Assembly (NCBI GenBank): GCA_036339585.1
Contig: JAYZAS010000021.1
Location: 62,001 to 126,000 of the forward strand
Origin: Pseudomonadota bacterium
GTDB lineage: Bacteria > Pseudomonadota > Alphaproteobacteria > UBA8366
Reading direction: 5' to 3'
DNA length: 64,000 nucleotides
Positions 1 through 9,700 of this stretch are shown here, piece by piece (position 1 is the stretch's first letter; every line of letters begins with the position of its first letter). The position numbers and the translations under genes were made by a program. The notes beneath the pieces are model-generated. The model saw only the letters and a program-made list of their open reading frames with translations. It was not told where the DNA came from and searched no databases.

Positions 1-566
1 TCTCTTTCTGTACGCATGCGGTTAAACACCGCTTGGCTAGTTTGTTCGGGCAGGTCCGTACGACCTATTCGTATATCAACAATCTTGATACCAAACCGCA
101 ATGCATCGGCTTCGATATCTTTTTGAATTTGCTCCATCAGGTCAGTACGTTTCGCGGACAGAACTTCTTTAAGTGAAACCCGAGCGATTACTGCACGCAG
201 TGCCGGATTAACAAGTGCTGCCAACCTATCGCGGGCACCTATTTCGTTTTGAACGGTTTTGAAAAATTCCAACGCATTTACAATTCTGTACCGTGCGAAA
301 GCATCTACATTTATACGCTTTTTGTCGGTCAAAAGAACCTCAAAAGGAGGTGGGTCCAGATCGAGGGTCCGTTTCTCATAAAACGTAACGTTCTGCACAA
401 ACGGAACTTTCCAATGCAGACCAGGTTTATCTTTCACTGCACGGGGATCTCCAAATTGGAGAACTATCGCCTGCTGCGTTTCATGGACAGTAAAAAAGGT
501 TTGGGAAATCACTACCAATGTAACGAGTGCGAATACGCCAAAGATGACTGGTTTTTTGCTCTTCAT
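1..566 (-). CDS. hflC: Protease modulator HflC (3' end cut by window edge)
   Basis: SPFH/band-7 membrane protein that, with HflK, forms a large periplasm-facing cage around the FtsH protease and modulates its activity. About 188 codons are visible. The N-terminus begins MKSKKPVIFGVF and runs into one membrane segment (about residues 5-24), followed by the SPFH domain (VHETQQAIVLQFGDPRAV; later FYEKRTLDLDPPPFEVLLT). The C-terminal part lies beyond position 1. The ATG at 566 follows an AGGGG ribosome site and lies 12 nt after the hflK stop, the usual hflK-hflC operon order. The reading frame is open to the window edge. Confidence 0.93.
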   Translation of the reverse strand, partial: MKSKKPVIFGVFALVTLVVISQTFFTVHETQQAIVLQFGDPRAVKDKPGLHWKVPFVQNVTFYEKRTLDLDPPPFEVLLTDKKRINVDAFARYRIVNALEFFKTVQNEIGARDRLAALVNPALRAVIARVSLKEVLSAKRTDLMEQIQKDIEADALRFGIKIVDIRIGRTDLPEQTSQAVFNRMRTER

Positions 567-578
567 ACTACTACCCCT

Positions 579-1760
579 TTACCGCTGACTCGGTGTGGTT
601 TGCGCATCTGATTCGTTAAGCTGCTCATTCCGTTCCTCCGAGCTTTCACGAATTCGGCGCTGAACTTCTGGCAGAGGTAGATAGGGAACCACACCCGACC
701 CCTGCCCGGTTTTTTGGTCTATAATGACCTTTTGAGCATCTCCGTAGACCTGACCAATCACTTCTAAATACATACGCCGTTTTGTGACCTCGGGTGCCGC
801 TTTATAAGACGCATACACATCTTCGAACCGCTTTGCCTCACCAGTTGCTTCCTGAATTTGCTGCTCTCTGTAGGCCTCTGCTTCTTTTATTTTTTGTTCC
901 GCCTGACCTCGCGCCTCAGGCACTATCGAGTTCGCGTAAGCCTCAGCCTCATTTCTCATTCGGCTGCGATCTTGGCGCGCACGTTGTACGTCGTTAAAAG
1001 CATCGATGACTTCTTTTGGAGGATCGGACTGCTCGAGTTGTACATTCACGATGTCGATGCCCGATTTGTAATCATCGAGGTATTTTTGCATCAGCGCTTT
1101 GGTCCGACTTTGAATTAGCTCACGCCCGACCGTCACTGCATCATCAAACGATGTTTGCCCTACGACTTCGCGCATAGCGCTCTCAGCTACGACTTTGACT
1201 GTGCCCTCTGGGTCTCGTATGTTAAATAAATAATCTGTACCATTTTTAATGCGCCACAGAACAGCGAAATCCATGTCAACGATATTCTCATCTTGAGTTA
1301 GCATCAAGCTTTCAGCTGGGACATCTTGAGGAGAGCCTCGACCACCTCGACGGTCAGTTCGGCTTATGTAGCCAACGTCGACCCTGTTCACGCGCGTCAC
1401 CTTCGGAGTAAGGACTTCCCCAAAAGGAGCCGGATAAAAGTAATGCAAACCAGGTGGGGTAGGTTGTTTTGTCCGATCGACCTTGCCAAATAGCACTTCT
1501 ACGCCTTGCTCATCTGCTTGGACACGATAGAAACCGGTAGCAAGCCAAACGGCTATTAAACCGGCAATGATTAAAGCTAGAAGCTTTCCAGAGCCGCCTC
1601 CCGGAAAAATTTGTTTCAAGCGGTCTTGGCTTTTGCGCAACACCTCATCTAAGTCTGGAGGGGTCCCACTGCCACCGCTGCCACCGCCCCATGGTCCCTG
1701 TCCTCCACCGCCGGAGCCCCCCCATGGGCCTCCACCGCCACTCTGATTTTGCCAAGGCAT
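579..1760 (-). CDS. hflK: FtsH protease activity modulator HflK
   Basis: Partner of HflC in the HflKC complex that surrounds FtsH. The 393-residue protein has a very Gly/Trp/Pro-rich cytoplasmic N-terminus (about residues 5-35), typical of HflK, and one membrane segment near residues 60-77 (LLALIIAGLIAVWLATGF). The SPFH domain follows (EQGVEVLFGKVDRTKQPTPPG) and then a charged helical region rich in Glu/Ala/Arg (residues about 255-310). It is transcribed first in an hflK-hflC operon and diverges from mrp across a 160-nt intergenic region. Because FtsH degrades LpxC in enterobacteria, the presence of lpxC in the same window is of some interest, but the two loci lie far apart. Confidence 0.95.
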   Translation of the reverse strand: MPWQNQSGGGGPWGGSGGGGQGPWGGGSGGSGTPPDLDEVLRKSQDRLKQIFPGGGSGKLLALIIAGLIAVWLATGFYRVQADEQGVEVLFGKVDRTKQPTPPGLHYFYPAPFGEVLTPKVTRVNRVDVGYISRTDRRGGRGSPQDVPAESLMLTQDENIVDMDFAVLWRIKNGTDYLFNIRDPEGTVKVVAESAMREVVGQTSFDDAVTVGRELIQSRTKALMQKYLDDYKSGIDIVNVQLEQSDPPKEVIDAFNDVQRARQDRSRMRNEAEAYANSIVPEARGQAEQKIKEAEAYREQQIQEATGEAKRFEDVYASYKAAPEVTKRRMYLEVIGQVYGDAQKVIIDQKTGQGSGVVPYLPLPEVQRRIRESSEERNEQLNESDAQTTPSQR

Positions 1761-1920
1761 ACTTTTTCCCCGTCGTAATTAATTTGTTCGAGCCAATACA
1801 GACCTTTAACTCTGCGCAATCTAACCATATATGACACTGCGAGCACAAATGCGCAAATAACGAAATTGTTGCGCTTACCCCGCCAACATCATATTAGAGC
1901 GGTCGAAAGGAATTTCAACA

Positions 1921-3051
1921 ATGTCTTCAGTAACAAAAGCGCAAATTGTAGAAGCTTTAAAGACTGTAAAAGAACCGGCTAGCGGCAAAGACTTAATAAC
2001 GTTGAATATGGTCAGCGGATTAGTGATCAAAGATGGCAACGTTGGTTTTTCAATCGAAGTTCAACCAGATAAAGGCGCCGAAATGGAACCAGTTCGGCGC
2101 GCAGCAACTACGGCTGTGAATAAAATCAATGGTGTAGCTTCCGTTACCGCAGTTTTAACTGCTCACCGTGCTGCCTCACAGAATAAGACAGATGCAGGCC
2201 CACAGGCGCAACCTCAAAAAACCATCCCATCAAACAAGCAATCGGTTGCAGGGGTTAAAAATATTATAGCGGTAGCAAGCGGAAAGGGCGGCGTCGGAAA
2301 ATCAACAGTAGCCACAAATCTCGCATTAGCATTTAACACAATCGGCTTGAAAACAGCTTTGTTAGACGCCGATATATATGGTCCATCGCAACCTCGAATG
2401 ATGGGTCTGGCGGGCGAAAAACCGTCAGGCGGCGACGGGGAAAAACTCAAGCCCATTGAAAAATATGGTTTAAAATTAATGTCAATGGGTTTCCTGGTTG
2501 AAGAGGAAACCCCCATGATTTGGCGCGGCCCCATGGTGATGAGCGCTCTGCAACAATTCATGCGAGATGTTGAATGGGGCGATTGTGACATTATGGTAGT
2601 TGATATGCCGCCGGGAACTGGGGATGCGCAATTAACACTGGCGCAACAAGTGCCGCTAGCAGGAGCCGTTATTGTCTCTACGCCCCAAGATATAGCGCTT
2701 ATTGATGCCAGAAAGGGTCTCAATATGTTCCGTAAGGTTGAGATCCCTGTACTCGGAATAGTCGAGAACATGAGCTATTTTCTCTGCCCTAACTGCGACC
2801 ACCAAGCTGATATTTTTGGTCATGGAGGCGCGAGAGCGGAAGCAGAAAAACTTGACGTCCAATTTCTGGGTGAAATTCCGCTCCACATGCAAATACGCGA
2901 GACCTCAGATGGTGGGGCGCCCGTAGTCGTAAGTGACCCAGCAAGTTTAAATTCGGAGGTTTTTCTCTCAATTGCAAGCAAGGTTTGGGCAATTTTGGAA
3001 GACGATTCGGCAGACTCACGGCCTGCCCCTAACATAATTATCGAAAAATGA
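1921..3051 (+). CDS. mrp: Mrp/ApbC/NBP35-family iron-sulfur cluster carrier ATPase
   Basis: P-loop ATPase that binds a [4Fe-4S] cluster at a dimer interface and passes it to apoproteins in the cytoplasm. Of 376 residues, about 1-90 form a MIP18/DUF59-type domain (VEALKTVKEPASGKDLITL), as in long bacterial Mrp proteins. The ATPase core has the deviant Walker A ASGKGGVGKST (about residues 119-129), a Walker B-like VVDMPPGTGD, and the cluster-binding CxxC in YFLCPNCDHQ. The ATG follows AAAGGA at a 9-nt spacing. It diverges from hflK and has no evident operon partner. The family call is firm; the target proteins cannot be told from sequence. Confidence 0.96.
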   Translation: MSSVTKAQIVEALKTVKEPASGKDLITLNMVSGLVIKDGNVGFSIEVQPDKGAEMEPVRRAATTAVNKINGVASVTAVLTAHRAASQNKTDAGPQAQPQKTIPSNKQSVAGVKNIIAVASGKGGVGKSTVATNLALAFNTIGLKTALLDADIYGPSQPRMMGLAGEKPSGGDGEKLKPIEKYGLKLMSMGFLVEEETPMIWRGPMVMSALQQFMRDVEWGDCDIMVVDMPPGTGDAQLTLAQQVPLAGAVIVSTPQDIALIDARKGLNMFRKVEIPVLGIVENMSYFLCPNCDHQADIFGHGGARAEAEKLDVQFLGEIPLHMQIRETSDGGAPVVVSDPASLNSEVFLSIASKVWAILEDDSADSRPAPNIIIEK

Positions 3052-3245
3052 GTTGCAATTTTGGATAGGCAGACCAGCTATCTTCCGTTCTATATCGTTT
3101 GACGTTCATATCGGATGTGTTCCCGCAGTTTGGGAAAACAGTGTAAGGTGGCTTAGGCAATTTCGATATCGGTTTTATTGATTTTTATCACAGAATGATG
3201 TGAAAGTTCCTTCCACGAAGCCGCATATGCTGGTTTGAACAAATT

Positions 3246-3737
3246 TCATTCCTGCAGCAACGTCACGAAGCTGTACGTTAAGCCGCTTTGCTCATCTTGA
3301 AAAGGGCCTTGGCGCTCCGTTTCAATCCAAGCATCACGATTAAATCGAGGGAAAAATGTGTCGCCAGATATAGATCTATGGATTTCCGTGAGGTAGATAC
3401 AATTCACGTAGCAGAGTGCTGCGCGATATATTTCTGCTCCACCTATAATCATAATTTCATGCTCTGTTAAACTTTCAGCTATAGTTAGCGCATCCTCCAA
3501 AGTATGCGCGCTGGACACCCCATCAACGGCAAAATTTGGATCTCGGCTTAGCACAATATGTGGACGACCTGGCAATATTCTTCCCAGCGAATCCCATGTC
3601 CGACGACCCATGATTATTGGCTTACCCATTGTAATTGACTTGAAATGTTTCAGATCTTCCGGAATATGCCATGGTAACGCGTCACCACGACCGATAACGC
3701 CGTTCTTAGCCATCGCAACTATAAGCGAGAGTGTCAT
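3246..3737 (-). CDS. folA: Dihydrofolate reductase
   Basis: Reduces dihydrofolate to tetrahydrofolate with NADPH, regenerating the folate that thymidylate synthase oxidises. The protein has 163 residues, the usual chromosomal length. The N-terminal block MTLSLIVAMAKNGVIGRG, the PWHIPEDLKHFK active-site segment with an acidic residue, IIMGRRTWDSLG, LPGRPHIVLSRD and MIIGGAEIY are all classical FolA motifs. The start lies 6 nt downstream of the thyA stop, so the two are almost certainly co-transcribed and translationally coupled. Confidence 0.97.
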   Translation of the reverse strand: MTLSLIVAMAKNGVIGRGDALPWHIPEDLKHFKSITMGKPIIMGRRTWDSLGRILPGRPHIVLSRDPNFAVDGVSSAHTLEDALTIAESLTEHEIMIIGGAEIYRAALCYVNCIYLTEIHRSISGDTFFPRFNRDAWIETERQGPFQDEQSGLTYSFVTLLQE

Positions 3738-3743
3738 CGGCCC

Positions 3744-4538
3744 TTAAATCGCTACTTTTGCAGCAATGTGCGGATGGAATTTGTAACCTTCAAGCGAGAA
3801 ATCATCAAACTTAAAAGCAAACAAATCCTTCACATCTGGATTCAAAAACATCTTCGGCAAGTCGTAAGGCTTTCGTCTTAGCTGTTCATCGGCCTGCTCA
3901 AGGTGGTTGGAGTAGATGTGTGCATCTCCAAACGTATGGACGAAATCGCCGAGTTCTAAGCCGCATACTTGCGCTATCATTCCAGTTAATAAAGAGTATG
4001 AGGCAATATTGAATGGCACGCCCAGAAATATGTCAGCGCTCCGTTGATACAACTGACAAGAGAGTTTTCCATTAGCAATATAGAACTGGAACAAGCAATG
4101 ACAGGGGGGCAAGGCCATTCTGTCAACTTCACTCACGTTCCACGCACAAACGATTAACCGTCGTGAGTTAGGATTGTTATTAATTTGCTCCAACAACTTC
4201 GTAATTTGATCAATACTACCTCCATTCGGGTTCGGCCACGATCTCCATTGATGCCCATAAACTGGCCCGAGCTCGCCATATTCGTCGGCCCACTCATCCC
4301 AGATCGAAACCCCATTATCATTCAAATATTTGATGTTGGTGTCACCGCTTAAAAACCAGAGCAACTCGTGTATTATGGATTTTAAGTGTAGCTTTTTGGT
4401 AGTTAGTATAGGAAACCCTCTACCCAAGTCGAAGCGCATTTGATACCCAAATATTGAATGGGTACCAACACCGGTGCGGTCATTTTTAAAGACCCCTTCG
4501 GTTTTAACGTAACGTAACATGTCTAAGTACTGCAGCAT
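3744..4538 (-). CDS. thyA: Thymidylate synthase (ThyA type)
   Basis: Methylates dUMP to dTMP using methylene-tetrahydrofolate. At 264 residues it equals the length of the E. coli enzyme. Visible family motifs are [15 protein letters not shown] near the N-terminus, the catalytic cysteine in [13 protein letters not shown], the dUMP-binding [20 protein letters not shown] and the C-terminal [10 protein letters not shown]. It leads the thyA-folA pair and diverges from the ssrA gene. No frameshift or odd codon use is apparent. Confidence 0.98.
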   Translation of the reverse strand: MLQYLDMLRYVKTEGVFKNDRTGVGTHSIFGYQMRFDLGRGFPILTTKKLHLKSIIHELLWFLSGDTNIKYLNDNGVSIWDEWADEYGELGPVYGHQWRSWPNPNGGSIDQITKLLEQINNNPNSRRLIVCAWNVSEVDRMALPPCHCLFQFYIANGKLSCQLYQRSADIFLGVPFNIASYSLLTGMIAQVCGLELGDFVHTFGDAHIYSNHLEQADEQLRRKPYDLPKMFLNPDVKDLFAFKFDDFSLEGYKFHPHIAAKVAI

Positions 4539-4654
4539 AATTGTATTTTATTCCTGACAATTTGTATGAAAAAAACCGTAAAATACTGTGAATTAGGTGA
4601 AAGATGGGGAAGATATTTTTAAGTTAAGAAAAAAGTTAAATTTTTGTTCAACTA

Positions 4655-4683
4655 TTTATATCTTTTCTGATTCAAACTATAGT
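4655..4683 (+). promoter_or_regulatory. Candidate promoter of ssrA
   Basis: TATAGT at 4678-4683 could be the -10 element, with TTTATA at 4655-4660 as a weak -35 at a 17-nt spacing. Transcription would then begin close to 4690, at the 5' edge of the acceptor part of the tmRNA. The -35 matches TTGACA at only four positions, so this is a suggestion. Confidence 0.35.
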
Positions 4684-4889
4684 TGAGGTGCCGGTTCACC
4701 GGCTATGGCGCTAAACGGTTTGCGGAATAAGCGTTGCGGACCCGGGGGCGGTACCCGGCGCCTCCACCATTACACCGATTGGATATGAGTCAGGTGGTTC
4801 TGTGGGGGCGAAATAGGATCGACGCATGTAGTAAAGGCAAACTTTGTTCCCGGCATTGTACCACCGTTATCGGGCTATAGTCGTTAAAT

Positions 4890-4931
4890 GCCAACGACAA
4901 CTTTGCGGGCGAAGCCCGCCTCGCTGCTTAA
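4890..4931 (+). other. ssrA: tmRNA proteolysis tag reading frame (ANDNFAGEARLAA-stop)
   Basis: Thirteen codons starting at GCC and ending in TAA encode ANDNFAGEARLAA. Adding the charged alanine gives an AANDNF start, the region read by SspB in alphaproteobacteria, and an LAA end, the type of C-terminus recognised by ClpX. The middle codons form a perfect hairpin in the RNA: GCGGGC-GAA-GCCCGC at 4905-4919. The resume codon context (AAAT before GCC) fits the family. Confidence 0.93.
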
Positions 4932-4954
4932 CTTCGGTTAAGCAAGCGCGGTTC

Positions 4955-4990
4955 GGGGGGCACCGGGCAACAGAAGCCCCCCACTTTTAA
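4955..4990 (+). terminator. GC-rich hairpin and T-run at the ssrA 3' end
   Basis: The stem GGGGGGC (4955-4961) and GCCCCCC (4976-4982) encloses a 14-nt loop and is followed by ACTTTTAA. It may serve both as the last helix of the primary tmRNA and as an intrinsic terminator. The T-run is short, so read-through into sspB is possible. Confidence 0.55.
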
Positions 4991-5060
4991 TATTCGGTGG
5001 ATTTTATTCTCATGGAAGATCGCACCGTACAAAGTGAATAGCTGGGAACATAGAAACGAT

Positions 5061-5564
5061 ATGGATTCAATTGCATTACGATATGACCAATTAATAGACA
5101 CCGCGTTAAAAGGCGTTGTTAGGGAAGCGCTACGTCAAATTCAAGAGACCGGCCTTCCGGGTTCACACCATATTTATGTAACGTTCTCAACTCAGTATCC
5201 GGGAGTCGACATACCAGAATTTCTGCAAGAAAAATATCCCACCGAAATGACCATAGTGCTGCAACACCAGTTCTGGAATTTGGACGTGGAAGAAAATAAA
5301 TTCGCCGTTTCTCTAAGTTTTAACGATAATCAAGAAAGACTTCATATCCCATTCGCTGCCGTGACGGCTTTTGCAGATCCATCCGTAAATTTCGAACTAC
5401 AATTTCAACTCGTTGTCCAAGATGTCCAAACACCCAGCAACACTGCATCATATGCAGTTCCATCAAATAAGCTCAACCGAAAGGAGCCACGTGCTGCCAG
5501 CACTGATCCGTCGATAGGGGATGATAATAATGTCGTGGCACTCGATGTATTTCGGAAGGATTGA
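5061..5564 (+). CDS. sspB: SspB-family ClpXP adaptor (alphaproteobacterial type)
   Basis: Binds the N-terminal part of the ssrA tag and ClpX, delivering tagged polypeptides to ClpXP. From the ATG at 5061 the protein has 167 residues and opens MDSIALRYDQLIDTALKGVV, the family start. A beta-rich core follows (HIYVTFSTQYPGVDIPEFLQ, MTIVLQHQFWNL, LHIPFAAVTAFADPSV, FELQFQL). A charged flexible tail ends near VVALDVFRKD, the kind of segment that docks on ClpX. An in-frame GTG at 5034 would add nine residues, but family alignment favours 5061. It lies just downstream of ssrA, which encodes the tag it reads. Confidence 0.9.
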   Translation: MDSIALRYDQLIDTALKGVVREALRQIQETGLPGSHHIYVTFSTQYPGVDIPEFLQEKYPTEMTIVLQHQFWNLDVEENKFAVSLSFNDNQERLHIPFAAVTAFADPSVNFELQFQLVVQDVQTPSNTASYAVPSNKLNRKEPRAASTDPSIGDDNNVVALDVFRKD

Positions 5565-5803
5565 AGGGTGCATAAAAATTACCGATGAGCGACGAGAAAA
5601 ACTTTGTGGGTCACTTATATAAACTAGGGAGCAGTGATCTCTCAAAAAACCCTTTTAGGATAATAAGTGTTAGTGAGGCTTAACATGTCTGAGAGAAAAC
5701 GTGTATTGCAAAATTCGGTATGAATTTGAGTCCTTCGGCATGTTTTTTCTTATTACTCAGGAGATGTCTAATTTTTTCTTACCTACTATGAGAGATTTGG
5801 ATA

Positions 5804-6436
5804 ATGTTAAACGTATTCATTGATGGCGCCTTAAAAGCAGACCGAACTCTCATCCTTGCTCACGGAGCGGGAGCAGGCAAGGACCATTACTTCATGAATT
5901 TTTTTGCCCGCGAACTTGCAACCGATCAATTCCGAGTCGTCCGGTTTGACTTCCCGTACATGGCACGGTCTCGTTTGACTGGCAAAAGAACTCCACCGGA
6001 TCGTCAAATTAAATTAATGACCTCGTGGCAGGAAATAATTTCCAAATTCAGGACCAAGGAGCTCATTATTGGCGGAAAATCGTTGGGCGGCCGAATCGCA
6101 AGTATTATTGCGGACTCACAGGGGGTGGATGGTTTAGTCTGCCTTGGTTACCCCTTTCACGCGCCAGGCAAGTTTGATAGACCCCGCGTAGCGCACCTTC
6201 GCTTACTTCAAACGCCTACTCTTATTTGCCAAGGCACCCGAGATCCATTTGGAAATATAGATGATGTTGGCACTTATCAACTTCCAGAAAACATATTTTT
6301 TAAATGGCTTAAGGATGGCGACCACAGCTTTAAACCTCGCAAGAGTTCAGGTCTAACTGAGGCTGACAATCTTTCAACAAGCCTGAAAGCTGTTAAAACG
6401 TTTTCTCAAAATTTATTTGAAGGTAAGAAGACGTAA
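5804..6436 (+). CDS. Predicted alpha/beta-hydrolase (KANL3/Tex30-like, COG3571 type)
   Basis: Small 210-residue alpha/beta-hydrolase of unknown substrate. The fold is recognisable from LILAHGAGAGKDHYFM near the N-terminus (oxyanion-hole region), the nucleophile elbow GGKSLGGR with serine at about residue 95, an acidic residue in CQGTRDPFG and the C-terminal histidine in GDHSFKP, giving a plausible Ser-Asp-His triad. There is no signal peptide, so it is probably cytoplasmic. A short gap separates it from the small RHH gene in the same direction. Family assignment is good; the reaction is not known. Confidence 0.8.
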   Translation: MLNVFIDGALKADRTLILAHGAGAGKDHYFMNFFARELATDQFRVVRFDFPYMARSRLTGKRTPPDRQIKLMTSWQEIISKFRTKELIIGGKSLGGRIASIIADSQGVDGLVCLGYPFHAPGKFDRPRVAHLRLLQTPTLICQGTRDPFGNIDDVGTYQLPENIFFKWLKDGDHSFKPRKSSGLTEADNLSTSLKAVKTFSQNLFEGKKT

Positions 6437-6480
6437 GCCTTACATATGTTGTCACCTTTAGTTCTGAAGCAATAGACCGT

Positions 6481-6726
6481 ATGAAAAACAAGCCTGACCC
6501 TAAAGATATCAAAAAACACTCTGTCAATCTTAGCGGCCATAGAACAAGCATAACTTTAGAGAATATTTTTTGGGATCAAATCAAAACTCTCGCCACCGAT
6601 CGTGGTGTAACTGTGAATCAATTGCTTACCGAAATTGATCTTGACCGCAAAGGTAACCTATCGAGTGCAGCTCGGGTTTATGTCCTTGAACATATCACAA
6701 ACAAAACCGTTACCACTAATCGATGA
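6481..6726 (+). CDS. Ribbon-helix-helix domain protein (RHH_4 type)
   Basis: An 81-residue protein whose centre fits the ribbon-helix-helix fold. The strand KHSVNLSGHRTSITL is followed by helices FWDQIKTLATDRGVTVNQLL and AARVYVLEHI. Such proteins are common in alphaproteobacteria as stand-alone small genes and are presumed DNA-binding dimers, but their targets are mostly unknown. It follows the hydrolase by 44 nt and converges on the AsmA gene, leaving only 3 nt between stops. No toxin partner is seen next to it, so a toxin-antitoxin role is not supported. Confidence 0.75.
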   Translation: MKNKPDPKDIKKHSVNLSGHRTSITLENIFWDQIKTLATDRGVTVNQLLTEIDLDRKGNLSSAARVYVLEHITNKTVTTNR

Positions 6727-6729
6727 ATC

Positions 6730-9700
6730 TTATGGTTTGAAAATGCCTTTGAAAATATCTTGGGGCTTCGGAGGTGTTCCTTGCGAAGCAGAGGGCTGAC
6801 CGGGTTTCCTGGGCTGGGCCGGTGTTCGGGAAGATTTCCCAGCTTTCAGCCATCTTCCACCGATTTTTACCTTCGGTCGATCTAAATCGCCTTTAACCGC
6901 AGCACTTATAAAAGTTTCTCCCTTGCGGCCAGTCTCGATAACTTGGGAATTGCTCTGAATCTGCCAAGGCGAGAGGGCTGCATTCCCGGCTGTAAGCAAA
7001 ACTGCACCACGACCTAATAATTGCAGGTTCTGAGTACTAACCGTGCCATTTAAGATGGTGAGATCACCCAAGAACTTGTTAGGAGCATTCCCAAAGTATC
7101 CAATCAGCCGGTTCGTTGTTTTAGACACCCGGCCTATTGTTCCCAGTCCCTTCACTTTGTTACCAAACAGAACTGCAGCGATGCCAGCCGCATTATTGAC
7201 ATTCTGACTTCCCTTAGACAACGTAATGTTAAGTACACCATCAATGCGGCCCGCACCGTTGAGAGACGAAATAATTTCTGCTGTACTCGAACCTTGAGCA
7301 AGTAGGTTCAAATTTCTTATGTTTGCTTTACCGCTGATTTTCCCGCCAAGACGAAACGGGCCCGCATTAATGCGTACCTTTTCCAGTTCTGGGATAAGTT
7401 TATTTACCGGAATATTTTCTGCGCTCATTGAAAGTGAGAACTTTGGTATCTTAGTCTTGACGTCGAATTTTGCACCACCAACAAAAGACCCACCGCCCAT
7501 TCTTGCTTTCAATACCTTAAGGTTTAGAATACCCTCGCTGAGATTGCCTCGCGCCTCCAATCTGTTCAATTGTTTTTGAGACAAGCGGAACCTTTCAATT
7601 CGGACTTTAAAGTCCGCCTCAATATTCTTGAGAAGCTCAAAACTAGCTTGTTTCCGTGACCACCGCGGATGTACGCCAATCGAATTCTTACCGACTGTAA
7701 ACTTGCGCCGCGAATAAGACCTTTTAGGTGTTTGTATCCGGTTGGGACTCTTGGTAGCGGTATTCGCCCCTTTCCTGTTTCGGTTCTGAAACCTGTCAAA
7801 ATCAAGGTCTCCAAAACTCAAATTTACCTTCAATCTCGGCGTAGTATGGCCCAATTTCAACGCTGCAGTACCTGCTATTGACGTTTTACTTATGTTTCCC
7901 TTGATGTCAGATATTAAGAGCTGATTTTTATCTCCACCCGCGCGAAAAGTAAGAACTGATGGGCCCAATCTACCTGAAACCACGCGATAGCCAGGTTCAA
8001 AAATTTTTGCTAACTTTCCGGTCTCTAAAGTACTCAGGCCTACCCGAACATCAAAACCTAAGTCACTTAAAAGATTTCTAAACTCCCCGCGCAGTTTTGC
8101 CTCCGCACCGCCAAGCTTCATGATGGTGTTAAGTTTGAGAACCCTAAAATCACCATTGAATGTGCCTTTCGCCGAAAATTTACCAGCTCGCCGCACAGCG
8201 GCTGGAGGCCATCCGCCAAAATACTTAAATAACCGCTTGCTATCATTGACTGTAACGTTAAACCCTATTGCGGATTCTTTAGTGCCTCTTGGACCAAATA
8301 ATCGACCGCTTATTGCACCAGATGCGCCAGCGAAATCGAGGACACTTATTCTCTTTGCTGTTACCAAGCCATCTATTACAGATAATTCGGCGTTAACATT
8401 GGTAAATTTATTTTTCTTAAATAATAAGTCTTTGACAGTTAACGCAATATTTGCGTTAAATTCGCTCAATATTTTAGCAAATTCAAGTTGAGTAGTCCCC
8501 TTTTTCTGGTTTGAAAGTGTCTTGGTTTGTGCCACGTACACATTGCTATTTTGGTTGCTTGGAGCCTGACCTTTTACGGGCCTGACATCATCTTTCAGGT
8601 AGGAATCTAAATTTAAGCGATCAATAGCAAGTCGTGCTCCAAATGCTATTTTTGGACCGATCACTAGCGAAAGTCCTCCACGAATATCCGTGTTATCAAG
8701 CCTTGACTTTATAGCGTGCACCCTCAATCTTGGAGCGCTTCCAAACAATATCATCTCAAGCGAAAAACTACGTAATCGTGACGGAGGAATATGGTGTAGC
8801 TCTATCCCGGCCCAGCTCAGCAAGTTGCGCAGTCGTTTTGATTTTACTTGGATTCTTATGTTTGCAAATGGCTTGCCCTTCACAAGCTGGACTGTCCCCG
8901 CCATTCCAGCAGAACTATCACCAGGCAAAAGAATACCTATTTGCTGAATTTGAAGTTTCCCGTTTGCAAAACGAATTTTAGCGGATGCCTGGCGTAAAAG
9001 TTCAGACCGATATTTTATAGAATCCGCAAAAGCCGTAATAGTGAAATCAATATTTGAAGGAATTACAGCCTTAGAACCGGAAGGGCCAGATTTAGACTCA
9101 CTGTTACTATTTTTTTCAACGCCCTTTTCCTGAGATTGAGATGATATTGACCCTGGTTTTTTAGTCACAGGATAATTCATTTCAGCCAAGAGTTCATCGA
9201 AATCGAGGCTCTCCGCAGTAAATCGAAGAGAACCAGATAATCCGTCACTCCATGATAACGAGGTTTCCGCTTCTCCCTGCATTGACCCTAGTTTCAAATT
9301 AGCTGCCGACAATTTGATCTGGGCAAGACCACCCCTTAATTCCCCGGAAACATCAAATTTCTTTGCAAGAGACTTCGGTGTGATACCCGTTAGAGAAGCA
9401 TATGTAGTCGCGAAGTTTTCTGCACTTGCAGATAGCGTACCCTTCAATTCAGGAGAGCCAGTCGAATAGTCGATCACCCCATCTAATGCGACTTTGCTCC
9501 CAAGACTGCTCAAATGTAATTTTGCAGCAACTGCCATGGCATTTTCAAATTCTTCCTTGCGCATTACAATATCAAATATAAGCGGATATTTGTGCAACTC
9601 GGCCTCGCCCTTAACAAAAAAGGGGCCTTTGAGAGAAGCGAAAGAAACCTCCGAATTAAGGTTGGTCACACTTTCCATTTTGCCGGTTTGCCCATCTAGA

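Larger units (their letters stand above)
4686..4990 (+). ncRNA. ssrA: Transfer-messenger RNA, two-piece circularly permuted form
   Basis: Rescues stalled ribosomes by acting as alanyl-tRNA and then as a short mRNA. The gene has the alphaproteobacterial permuted order. The acceptor part comes first and includes the hairpin GCCGG-TTCA-CCGGC (about 4690-4703), the T-stem and the encoded CCA at 4767-4769. A spacer of about 34 nt follows, then the coding part from 4804 with the hallmark GGGGGCGAAATAGGATCGAC. The 5' arm GGGGGCG (4804-4810) pairs with CGCCTCC (4759-4765) to give a 7-bp acceptor stem. Its third pair is G-U, the alanine identity signal. The tag frame is at 4890-4931. The 3' part of the coding piece has hairpins at 4925-4942 and 4955-4982. 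The exact processed ends cannot be set from sequence. Confidence 0.95.

Noticed and set aside
249-611. A 120-codon + strand frame inside hflC.
   Set aside because: It lies antisense to the conserved hflC reading frame, and its protein matches no family; it is a shadow frame.
6481-6726. RHH protein as an antitoxin.
   Set aside because: No toxin-like partner adjoins it; stand-alone RHH_4 proteins are common in alphaproteobacteria.
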